Below are positions 17,733 through 26,000 of a DNA stretch of 43,975 nt, in pieces. Numbering within the stretch: the stretch's first letter is position 1; every line of letters begins with the position of its first letter. The notes under the pieces are model-generated. The model had not been told where the DNA came from. It searched no databases and worked only from the letters and a program-made list of their open reading frames with translations. The stretch comes from JBAXEO01 sp964541375 (GTDB lineage Bacteria > Actinomycetota > Coriobacteriia > Anaerosomatales > JAAXUF01), in assembly GCA_964541375.1 (NCBI GenBank), contig CAZIPT010000009.1, positions 1-43,975 on the forward strand. The letters run 5' to 3'. Position numbers and translations under genes: made by a program.

Positions 17733-18401
17733 CTACGAATCCTCGCCGTGCACGGACTCTTTCCAGGCGAAGATCATCTTCGACGGAGCGAAGTTGTAGA
17801 TGTTCGCCAGGTACACGTGGGCGGCCGTGAAGATCAGGATGACCCACATGATCCAGTAGTGAACGATCCGGACGCCCATCGGATCCGCGCCGCCGCCCAG
17901 ATTAAACAGCGAAGCTATCCACGCGGTGCCGGCATAGAAGAACGGCCACATCGACGTCGGGCCCCAGAGGCAGAAGCCGGTGTAGGCGGCTGCCAGGATC
18001 AGGAACGGGGTCACGATGTAGGCGATCTTCTGCAGAACGCCGTACTTCGCCGAGATGGGATGGTCCTTCTTCAGGAACAGGTAGTACTTGATCCACGGCC
18101 ACATCTGGTGGCGGTTGGCCTTCTGCGGCAGCCAGTTCTTGTAGTCAGGCTCGACTTCGCGTGTGTTTGGCATGACCGCATCTTTGACCACGAACATGAG
18201 GATCAGCCGGACGATAAGGTTGATGAGCAGCACGAACATCCAGAAGAAGTGAGTGCCGCGCGCCAGTCCCATCAGACCAGGTACGATCGGGAAGTGGATA
18301 TAGAAGCCCGACAGGGCCAGGAAGAACATCGCGAGCAGGTTGATCCAGTGGGTGAGCACGAACGGCATCGGATGTGCCTCGCGGTATAGATCGTGTGACA
18401 T
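17733..18401 (-). CDS. Ni,Fe-hydrogenase b-type cytochrome subunit (HyaC-like)
   Basis: This 222-residue membrane protein has four hydrophobic segments (about 14-37, 51-72, 123-147 and 180-203). The expected heme-ligand histidines in and around them are His18, His51, His181 and His195. HyaC-type subunits anchor group 1 hydrogenases to the membrane and pass electrons to quinone. The ATG begins one base after the TAG that ends the large subunit once its internal TGA is read through, and its ribosome-binding site (GGGTGGAG) lies inside the last large-subunit codons. This tight packing supports a single transcript and the readthrough model. Confidence 0.92.
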   Translation of the reverse strand: MSHDLYREAHPMPFVLTHWINLLAMFFLALSGFYIHFPIVPGLMGLARGTHFFWMFVLLINLIVRLILMFVVKDAVMPNTREVEPDYKNWLPQKANRHQMWPWIKYYLFLKKDHPISAKYGVLQKIAYIVTPFLILAAAYTGFCLWGPTSMWPFFYAGTAWIASLFNLGGGADPMGVRIVHYWIMWVILIFTAAHVYLANIYNFAPSKMIFAWKESVHGEDS

Positions 18402-20051
18402 CTACTCCACCCCCCACTTGCTCGAGTAGACCGTGCCGCGCTTGCCGGTTTTGCGTTCAATCACGTGAACGCCGCATCCGATTCAAGGATCGAAGCTGCG
18501 GACAATGCGCGCGGCCTCCATCGGCTTCTCCACGTCGACGCACGGGGCGCCGATAAGAGCCTGCTCGATGACGCCGGTCACACCCTGGTCGTCACGCCCA
18601 CCGATGTTCCAGGTGGACGGCGTGCAGATCTGGTAGTTCTCGATGCGTCCGCTTGAGACGTTCATCCAGTGACCGAGGGCGCCTCGAGGTGCTTCCCACA
18701 TGCCTGCGCCGTCGCCAGCGCTCGCGGTGCTCGGCTCGAAGAGCTTCACGTCGCCACCCTTGAGCGCCACGGTGAGCTCGTTGACCCACTCCAGCGCCCA
18801 GTCGGCGATGACAGCCGTCTCAAGATTGCGGGCTGCGATACGGCCCAGCAGCGAGACCAGCACCTCGGGCTTTCCGGTTGCGCCGAGTTTAGCCAGCGCA
18901 ACATCGACGATCTTCTTGACCGGCTCTACGCCTCTGAGGTAGGCGACCAGCATGCGCGAGAGCGGACCGGCCTCCATCGGCTTGCCGTCATAGCGCGGGG
19001 CCTTGGCCCACGAGTACTGGCCAGCGAGATCGTACTTGGTGAAGTCTGGGTTCGTCATGCCGTCGGCCGGGTTCAGTCCGCCGTCCTTGGCGTCGAACCA
19101 GGAGTGCTTGACGTACTCCTTCACCTTGGCGGGATCTGCCGTCTCGGCCTTGAGCGAGCCTGAGAACACGGCACCTTCTGGCAGGTAGCGGTCCTTCATC
19201 TCGAGGGACTCGCGGTTGAACACACCCCAGGCCAGGAAGTTGCCGTGACCGCCGCCGTACTTGAGAGCATCGGTGTAGAACGGGGCGATGGCCAGCGTGT
19301 CCGGGATCATCGTGTTGTACACGAAGTCGCGGACCCGTATCAGTCTGAAGAGAATGTCGTCGAGCTTCTCCTCGGTGGGAACCCACGCCGTGCCGCCCGG
19401 AAGCGATGTCATGAAGTGGGGGAACTTGCCGCCCATGATCGCGATTACCCGGGCCGCTTCGGCCTGCATCTCGAGTGCCTCGAGGTAGTGTGCGACGCCG
19501 ATAAGGGCGAGCTCGGGAGGCATCGTCTGCGAATAGGCCGGGTGGTTGAACCAACCGTTGGTGAAGATCGAGAGCTGACCGCCGGCGACCAGGCCTTTCA
19601 GCTTGTCCTGGACCGCCTTGAAGTTCGACGAGGTCGTTCCCGCAGCTTCAGCCAGCGTATACGTGGCTGCGATGTTGGCTTCGAGCGCCTTGCCGGGATC
19701 GATGTAGTCCAGAGCGGCCAGCGTGTAGAACCACAGGATGTGGCTGTGCAGATACTGCGCGGCCTCGATGATGTTTCGCACCATACGGGCACCGTTGGGG
19801 ATGGTCACCGAGAGTGCTTCCTCTGCGGCCATGGTTGCCGCGTGACCGTGCGAGATCGGGCACACGCCGCAGATACGCTGGGCGACGTAGAAGGCGTCCG
19901 ACGGAGCACGGCCCTTGAGGACCATCTCCATCCCGCGAAACAGCGTTCCGGAGACCCATGCGTCCTTGATGATTCCGTTCTCAACCTCACACTCGACGCG
20001 GAGGTGTCCTTCGATTCGTGTTACCGGATCGATGACGACGTTGGTTGCCAT
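18402..20051 (-). CDS. hysA: [NiFeSe] hydrogenase large subunit, selenocysteine at in-frame TGA
   Basis: This is the catalytic subunit of a group 1 hydrogenase. The N-terminal nickel-site motif is RICGVCPISH (Cys61, Cys64), preceded by TRIEGHL. The frame reaches TGA at 18485-18483 immediately after RSFDP, exactly where the first Cys of the C-terminal DPCxxCxxH motif belongs. Reading TGA as Sec gives Sec523, then IGCGVH (bridging Cys526, His529) and a 20-residue extension expected to be removed by the protease. Readthrough ends at TAG 18404-18402, directly abutting the cytochrome ATG; total 549 residues. A SECIS-like hairpin follows the TGA. The ATG overlaps the small-subunit stop by one base (TGATG), with GGGAGG upstream. 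If TGA were a real stop, both C-terminal nickel ligands would be lost. Confidence 0.9.
18453..18485 (-). promoter_or_regulatory. UGA codon and predicted bacterial SECIS element
   Basis: The TGA is at 18485-18483. Eleven bases after it begins a perfect 7-bp stem, GCGTTCA (18472-18466) with TGAACGC (18459-18453), around the six-base loop CGTGAT. The loop lies 18-23 bases after the TGA and has G at its second position. Both features match the published description of bacterial SECIS elements (apical loop roughly 16-37 bases after UGA, G among the first two loop bases). It would recruit SelB with Sec-tRNA. The hairpin also encodes the VHVIE peptide around the maturation cleavage site. Confidence 0.8.
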
Positions 20052-21235
20052 CAGTTATCGCCTCCCTTCTTGGCGCGCTTGCGGTCGTAGTCCTTCATCT
20101 CTTCTTCGGGAGGCCCGTCGCCGATACGGCCGGCGGCATACATGCCGACGCCGTGGACGACCAGCGCGCCGGCTACCACCGCACCGGCAAGCGCCGCGAC
20201 GTTGGCGGGATTGTAGCCACCCTCGTTCGTGTACTGGCCGATGCCGATACGACGGAACCGGTTCAGGAACGGTGCATTCTCGTCGACCCAGTTGAATCCG
20301 CCGCAACCGATGCACGGCGAGCCTGACTCGACGCACCAAGAAACCTGGTTGTTCCAGCGAACGGTGGGGCAGTTGGTGTAGGTCTGAGGACCTTTGCACC
20401 CGACAGCGTAGAGGCAGTAGTTCTTTGCCTCCTCGGCCGAGCCGAACTGGTAGACGAACTCGCCATTCTCGAAGTGACCGCGGCGCGGGCAGTTGTCGTG
20501 GATGGTCTGCCCGAAGATGATCTTGGGGCGCCCGAACTGGTCGAGCTCCTTGAGGATCGCGCCGCTCTCAAGCTTGCCGAGAAGCAGCACGTCGACGACC
20601 ATCGTGACGATCCATTCCGGATTGACCGGGCAGGTAGGCAGGTTGATGACAGGAGTCGCGACGTTTTGTGACTTGAGCCACTCGCCGATTCCCATGGCCT
20701 TGGCGGGGTTGGGGTAGGCCTTGACCCAGCCGCCGTCCACGGCGCACGACCCAACCGCGATAATGGCGGCTGCGTTGGGGGCTACTTCCATGATCTGCTC
20801 GAGGCTCGGCTTGCCCGCGATGCGCAGGGCGTTGCCGTCCCAGCCAGTCATGACAGCGCCTTCGTAGATCATGATGAACTTGCCCTTGGACTTCTCGACC
20901 GTGTCCTTGAGCGCTTGCTCGGCAGACTCGCCGGTCGCGTACATGATCGTCTCCATGTAGTTCATCGACAGGATGTCGAGAACGATCTGGGCGACGTCGG
21001 GGTAGGTCGACTGGGCGGTTGACTCCGTGCACCCCGTGCACAGGCCTCCGTCCAACCAGACGGCGGGGTAGAGTTTCGAAGCGGCGGCCTGCTCGACTGC
21101 GGCTGCGATCTGCGGCACCATCGCCTCGTTCAGCCCAAGCATTGCAGCAACTGAGCCGCAGAACTTGAGGAAGTTGCGACGGGTTACCCCGCGATCCGCG
21201 AGCTGGTCGTAGAACGCTCGATCCTCATGCGCCAT
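20051..21235 (-). CDS. hysB: [NiFeSe] hydrogenase small subunit, Tat-exported and membrane-anchored
   Basis: This 394-residue electron-transfer subunit has a twin-arginine signal (VTRRNFLKFCGSVAAMLGL, residues 17-35). Proximal-cluster cysteines are Cys66, Cys69, Cys164 and Cys202, and distal-cluster ligands are His246, Cys249, Cys274 and Cys280. The medial-cluster region has Cys289, Cys308 and Cys311 plus Cys301 (SWCVESGSPCIGC). Standard [NiFe] enzymes have Pro at the Cys301 position and a [3Fe-4S] cluster; Cys there predicts [4Fe-4S], as in [NiFeSe] hydrogenases. A C-terminal hydrophobic helix (about 345-368) should anchor it. ATG 21235 is chosen because GAGGAGG lies nine bases upstream; the in-frame GTG at 21244 falls against that site. 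Confidence 0.94.
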   Translation of the reverse strand: MAHEDRAFYDQLADRGVTRRNFLKFCGSVAAMLGLNEAMVPQIAAAVEQAAASKLYPAVWLDGGLCTGCTESTAQSTYPDVAQIVLDILSMNYMETIMYATGESAEQALKDTVEKSKGKFIMIYEGAVMTGWDGNALRIAGKPSLEQIMEVAPNAAAIIAVGSCAVDGGWVKAYPNPAKAMGIGEWLKSQNVATPVINLPTCPVNPEWIVTMVVDVLLLGKLESGAILKELDQFGRPKIIFGQTIHDNCPRRGHFENGEFVYQFGSAEEAKNYCLYAVGCKGPQTYTNCPTVRWNNQVSWCVESGSPCIGCGGFNWVDENAPFLNRFRRIGIGQYTNEGGYNPANVAALAGAVVAGALVVHGVGMYAAGRIGDGPPEEEMKDYDRKRAKKGGDN

Positions 21236-21851
21236 GACATACACCTCCTCGTGGTGGTCCGATGATCACGTCCATGCGGTGTTCCAGCCGTCGCTTGCCG
21301 CCTTCTCGGCGGGTCCGGCTACGACGACAGGCGAAACGAAACCGGCAGCCCTCCTCTCGAGATGACCCAGGGGTGATTACGCCTGTATGTGGACAGCATC
21401 GCGCGGTGGCAACCGCGGTCAGCAGATCCAAACCGTGTGAGATGTACCGACGGACACGCCGCGAAGGACGGCGGTCAATCTCGGAAGACTGAGGTTCCAG
21501 GTCGAGATCGAAGAGAGTGTGAGGGTGAGCCGGGTCCCCGATGCGCCTTGTGGGCATGCCTGTGGACGGCTTCAAACCCGCTTTGCACTCTCGCAGATCC
21601 CCCTAGTGACGAACGGTCAACACGTGCCGCTTTCCCCTCGATGACCGCCCTTCAGCGTGGTGGCGTCAGACGGTCGCGGCATGAATGAACCTGTACAGTC
21701 GACATTCTACACGTAGCGTGTTGTGTCATGCTAACTGCTGGACGAAATTGCAAATCCGCTCGAGCGACTTTGCCGTGATTGCAGGGGTAGGGGAGCGAGA
21801 CGGAGAATAGGCCTACGGGCCGGGAACTCAGGTTGGAAGGGAAGTCGAGCG
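21236..21851. other. 616-base non-coding region between divergent hydrogenase and DUF2249 genes
   Basis: No convincing gene is seen; the open frames are shadow-like and lack ribosome-binding sites. It must carry the hydrogenase promoter (minus strand). One weak candidate is TTGCCA (21412-21407) with CATACA 17 bases on, leaving a leader of roughly 140 bases. A 13-base inverted repeat, ACACG-TAG-CGTGT, is at 21709-21721. No clear FNR, sigma-54 or CRP consensus was found by eye. The length is unusual in this otherwise tightly packed window. Confidence 0.5.
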
Positions 21852-22109
21852 ATGCCACCAAGGGGACGACTCGTCGTCGACGTGCGCAGCCTTGACTCTG
21901 CACTCCGACGTCCGATCCTGTTTGCGCTCGTCGACAAGCTGGTCGAGCTCGGCGCCGAAGACCAGATGATGGTGATCACGGACTACGAGCCGAGCGGTAT
22001 CGGCTACCAGATCGACCTGCGAAGAGAGACGCGCGGCAAGTTCGAGTTCTCCTACGATCAGCGGTCCGATGGTGCCTGGGTCGCTTTCGTTCGCCCCCGG
22101 AAACCCTAG
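21852..22109 (+). CDS. DUF2249 domain protein
   Basis: This 85-residue single-domain protein has the DUF2249 layout: an opening LVVDVRSLDSALRRP, a helix with LVDKLVELGAED, then MVITDYEPSGIGYQID and a final strand FEFSYDQRSDGAWVAFV. These TusA-like small proteins occur near respiratory, nitric-oxide-related and hemerythrin genes, with no firm biochemical role. The ATG is preceded by GGAAGGGAAG. It ends one base before the stop of the convergent HAD gene. Confidence 0.78.
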   Translation: MPPRGRLVVDVRSLDSALRRPILFALVDKLVELGAEDQMMVITDYEPSGIGYQIDLRRETRGKFEFSYDQRSDGAWVAFVRPRKP

Positions 22110-22110
22110 C

Positions 22111-22815
22111 TCAAGCCAACAGCCTGGGCAGGAGTTCCTCAAAGGTTCTCAGCGTTCCGTTCCAGTCGGCCGGTACTCTCCGGTCGCTCCCAACGTAGAA
22201 GGTCCGCATTCCGAGGTCCGCCGCGGGCATATCCAGCGCACGGTCGTCACCCACCATGATGCATGACGCGGGATCAACTCCGAGCATGTCCGCTGTCTCG
22301 GCGAAGTAGGCCGGATGCGGCTTCGTGGAATGCATGTTCTCGTACGTGGTGATCGCCTGCACCTTGAGGTCCGCGATCCCTGCCCATCGCATGCGCTCCA
22401 TGATTGCGTCTCTCGGGAAGATGGGATTGGTTGCAATCGCGACTCGCAGACCCAATTCAATGCAGAGCTTGACCGCATTGCGGGCGCCGGGGGTCGGTCC
22501 ATAGCTTCCACGAAGGCTCGGGAAGACCTCGCGATAGAACCTCTCGAAGGGGAGCGCGTACTCCTCGATGTCGAGGTCGACTTCGGTCAAGGCCTGAAAC
22601 CGGGCGTTGAATGCGTCGCGGTTCGTCACTCCCGGATGTGGACTCGACATGGCTTCGCTTGCTGCAAGGACCGCCGAGCGAGCCTCCTGTACCGAAATGC
22701 CTGGTACGACCTCGGCGACGACCGGCCCAAGTGCAGCGAAGTAGTCCCGGAGGAAGCAATCGAGGCTGATATCGAGGAGCGTACCGTCGAGATCGAAGAG
22801 CACAGCACTAAGCAA
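22111..22815 (-). CDS. HAD-superfamily phosphatase
   Basis: This 234-residue hydrolase of the haloacid dehalogenase superfamily has motif I FDLDGTLLD near the N-terminus. Motif II ends in AIATNP, the motif III Lys is in STKPHPAYF, and motif IV is MVGDDRALDM. A helical cap domain lies between motifs I and II (phosphoglycolate-phosphatase-like). The substrate cannot be assigned. The start appears to be TTG 22815 with GAAAGG about nine bases upstream; no ATG fits before motif I. It is divergent from the large oxidoreductase. Confidence 0.87.
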   Translation of the reverse strand: MLSAVLFDLDGTLLDISLDCFLRDYFAALGPVVAEVVPGISVQEARSAVLAASEAMSSPHPGVTNRDAFNARFQALTEVDLDIEEYALPFERFYREVFPSLRGSYGPTPGARNAVKLCIELGLRVAIATNPIFPRDAIMERMRWAGIADLKVQAITTYENMHSTKPHPAYFAETADMLGVDPASCIMVGDDRALDMPAADLGMRTFYVGSDRRVPADWNGTLRTFEELLPRLLA

Positions 22816-22900
22816 GGGTAAGAACCTTTCTGTGGGGCAATCGACGGAATCTTAGCACGCTGTCGACCCGATGCCATGGTTGGTCTCAGCTGAAGAATAC

Positions 22901-22929
22901 TTGACAATGGTGATACCGCTAGGGGTATT
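22901..22929 (+). promoter_or_regulatory. Promoter with perfect TTGACA -35 before the flavin/iron-sulfur gene
   Basis: TTGACA at 22901-22906 is a consensus -35 hexamer. With 17-base spacing the -10 would be GGTATT (22924-22929), a poor match that coincides with the right half of an operator-like palindrome. A strong -35 combined with a weak, palindrome-embedded -10 suggests a tightly regulated promoter. Confidence 0.5.
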
Positions 22930-22963
22930 CTTCCACTGAGCATACACATACCCATTAGGGTAT
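22913..22963 (+). promoter_or_regulatory. Pair of 16-bp operator-like palindromes (CsoR-family type)
   Basis: Site 1 is ATACC-GCTAGG-GGTAT (22913-22928) and site 2 is ATACCC-ATTA-GGGTAT (22948-22963). Both are 16 bp and their centres are 35 bp apart. The pattern ATACCC-N4-GGGTAT resembles operators of the CsoR/RcnR/CstR repressor family, which sense copper, nickel or persulfides. Site 1 overlaps the promoter spacer and -10; site 2 lies downstream. No such repressor gene is in the window, so the regulator is inferred. A GCTCCC-GCGT-GGGAGC hairpin follows at 22967-22982. Confidence 0.55.
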
Positions 22964-23013
22964 CTAGCTCCCGCGTGGGAGCAGGAGCGTAGACGAGAAG
23001 GAGCAAGGAAGCC

Positions 23014-26000
23014 ATGTCGGCAGTCAGCGATGGTATCGAGCAATCCCTGAAGGATATCTGCGGGGAAGGTAGAGTCCGGATAGATCAGCGCGAGCGCAAG
23101 ATGTACTCGTTTGACATCGGGGCGATGCCCAGGCTCGTCAAACCCTTCGTCCCGGCGGGAGTAGCCGGCGCCGTCGTCAGACCAAGCGACGAGTCCCAGA
23201 TCGTCAGGCTCACCAAGCTGGCCCAGTCCCAGGGCCTCCCCATTGTTCCCCGTGGCTGGTCAACGAGCGGCTACGGCGGGGTTCTGCCGCGGTCCGGCGC
23301 AGTCGTAGTCGACATGAGCGGGCATCAGCGCGTCCTGTCGGTTGATGCCAAGAATCTCACCGTCCGTGCCGAGGCCGGCGCCATCTGGGAGAACATCGAC
23401 CGAGAGATCGGCATGCAGGGGTTGGCGCTGCGGATGTACCCGTCCTCGTATCCCAGCTCTTCGGTGGCCGGGTGGCTTGCGCAGGGTGGGTCCGGCTTCG
23501 GCAGCTACGAGTACGGAACCTTCAAGGAGAACGTGACGGCGGCCCGCGTGGTGCTCCCCAACGGTGAGGTCAGGGAGTTCGCCGGGGAGGATCTCAACAA
23601 TCTGGTCGCGGACGCGGAGGGAATCACCGGCATCATCACTGAGGTCGAGTTTCGCGTTCGCCCGCTTGAGGCCGAAGTGCATCGTCTTGTGGCGCTCAAG
23701 GACACGTCGGCGCTGGGTGGGTTTCTGTCGGCCTTATCGGCTCAGGCGCTTCCGATCTGGTCGATCACGTTCCTGAACCCGGAGTCGACAAGGCTCAAGA
23801 AGCAGCTCCCACATCATCACGGTCATCCCTACGAGATGGCGCACGCACATTTCGAACCTCAACTACCCGAGGCCTACCTGGCGGTCATCGCCTATCCGGA
23901 GTCGCGACGCGAGGCTATCGACAGCGCGCTTGAGTCGATCATCGCCGAGAACGGCGGCACGGAACTCGACGCGCAGTCGGCCGAGCACGAATGGGAGCAG
24001 CGGTTCGCCCCCATGCGTCTCAAGCGCATCGGGCCGTCGATCGTGCCGACGGAAGTTGTGGTGCCGCTCGCCGAGATGCGCGCGGTGCTCGACGAGATAG
24101 ACGTCAAGATCTCGCAGCCGTTCATTCTTGAGGGTATGGTCGGCAAGGGCGACTACGTCGTGCTCCTCGGCTTCATCCCTCACGACGAGCGCACGTTCAA
24201 CTTCAATCTGGCGTTCGCGCTGTCGCTTTCGGTCATCAAGATCGCCAAGGCACACGGTGGGGCCGCGTACTCGACCGGCCTGTACTTCCGCCGAGAGGCC
24301 GAGAGCGTGCTCGGCGCCGATCGCGTTGTCGCGCTCAAGCGCTTCAAGTCCGAGGTGGACGCGGCAGGTGTCATGAATCCCGGAAAGGTGTTCGGCAGCG
24401 GTCTGATCGATCTGATCATGGGAACCGCCAACGCCTTCGAACCGATCGTGCGGCCCCTTGCCAACGCCGCTAAACCGCCGAGCGGCCCGGGCGACCTGTC
24501 GCGTGACGTCAACGGCATTCCTGGCGACGTCGGTCTCATGGCCTATGCCTGTGCACGTTGCGGCTACTGCGTGCCCACGTGCGAGCAGTACTCAGGGCGC
24601 GGTTGGGAGAGCCAGTCGCCACGCGGCAAGTACGCCTACATCCGCGAGGTGATGGAGGGCCGCGAGAAGTGGGACCGCAAGGCAGTCGACACCATGCTCG
24701 TTTGCACCACGTGCGAGGTCTGCAACACCCGTTGCCAGCTGCGTCTGCCAATCGAGCACAACTGGATGGAGATGCGCGGCAAGCTCATCAACGAGGAGAA
24801 GCGCGGGACGTTCCCGCCTTTCGAGATGATGGCTGCGTCGCTTCGCGGAGAGAAGGACATCTGGGCCGGCAAGGCTGAGCACCGCGCCGACTGGATTCCC
24901 GAGGACATCAAACCGCTCATCAAGGACGAGGGCCCGATCATGTACTTCGCGGGCTGCACCGCCAGTTTCGTCGAGAAGGACATCGCCGAGGCGACAGTCC
25001 GCCTGCTCACCGATGCCGGATACGAGCTGTCGTACATGGGCGAAGATGAGGCGTGCTGTGGCATCCCGATGAAGGTGTCCGGCAAGTGGGACCTCTTCGA
25101 GGAGATCTACGTCCACAACACCACGGAGGCGCGCAAGCGCGGCGCGAAGACGATCGTGACGTCGTGTCCGGCGTGCTCGTTGGTGTGGAAGGAGCTCTAC
25201 GCCAACCTCGCAGCGGAGCGCGGCGAAGAATATGAGTTCGAGGTCAAGCACTACTCGGAGCTGATCGCACCCGCACTCGCAGATGGCCGCCTCGAGCTCA
25301 AGAACCCCATCGATGAGCGCGTAACCTTCCATGACTCGTGCCATGCGGGTCGAGCTCAAGGCATCTATGAGCCGCCCCGCGACATGCTCAAAGCAATCCC
25401 TGGCATCGACTACGTGGAAATGGAGCACAACCGCGAAGAGGGACTGTGCTGCGGCTCGGTGCTGACTCTCGTCGGCGAGATCGAGGTAGCTCCGCGCCTC
25501 GGGGGGCATCGGCTCAGTGAAGCGGTCGACGCTGGCGCAGAAACGGTCGTCGCCTTGTGTCCGTGCTGTCAGGTGCAGCTGCGCGACAGCAACATCAAGA
25601 ACGATCTCGGGCTCAAGATCGACGACCTTGCTCGCGTGGTTGCCGAGGCAGCCGGATATGAGATTCCCGAGACCACTGAGTACTCGATGTACATGTGGGG
25701 ATTCTTCGACAAGTTCATCATCCTCATGGAGCCGGCCAACATGGCGCAGCTCATGACGAAGGTCTTCCCCCAGATGATGGACAACATGCCCGCTGGGATG
25801 AAGCCGATGATGATGGGGATGAAGCACGTCCCCGGCGGGCTCTCCATGATGGAGAAGATGATGCCGGCCATGTTCCCGATGATGGCGCCGGCGATACTGG
25901 GCAAGGTCATGCCCGACTTGATCGTGGCCGTCGAGGACTACATCGGGGAGATGCCCCCAGACATGGCCGAGCTGATGCCCGACCTGCTCCCGAAGACGAT

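Noticed and set aside
18483..20051. Hydrogenase large subunit ending at the TGA as a normal or degraded gene
   Set aside because: It would lack the C-terminal nickel ligands, although the rest is intact and motif-rich coding sequence continues past the TGA to the next gene; the SECIS-like hairpin and the small-subunit Cys argue for selenocysteine.
21225..21575. 116-residue minus-strand frame in the gap upstream of the hydrogenase
   Set aside because: It has a low-complexity Arg/Pro-rich product, no ribosome-binding site and an overlap with the true small-subunit start signals.
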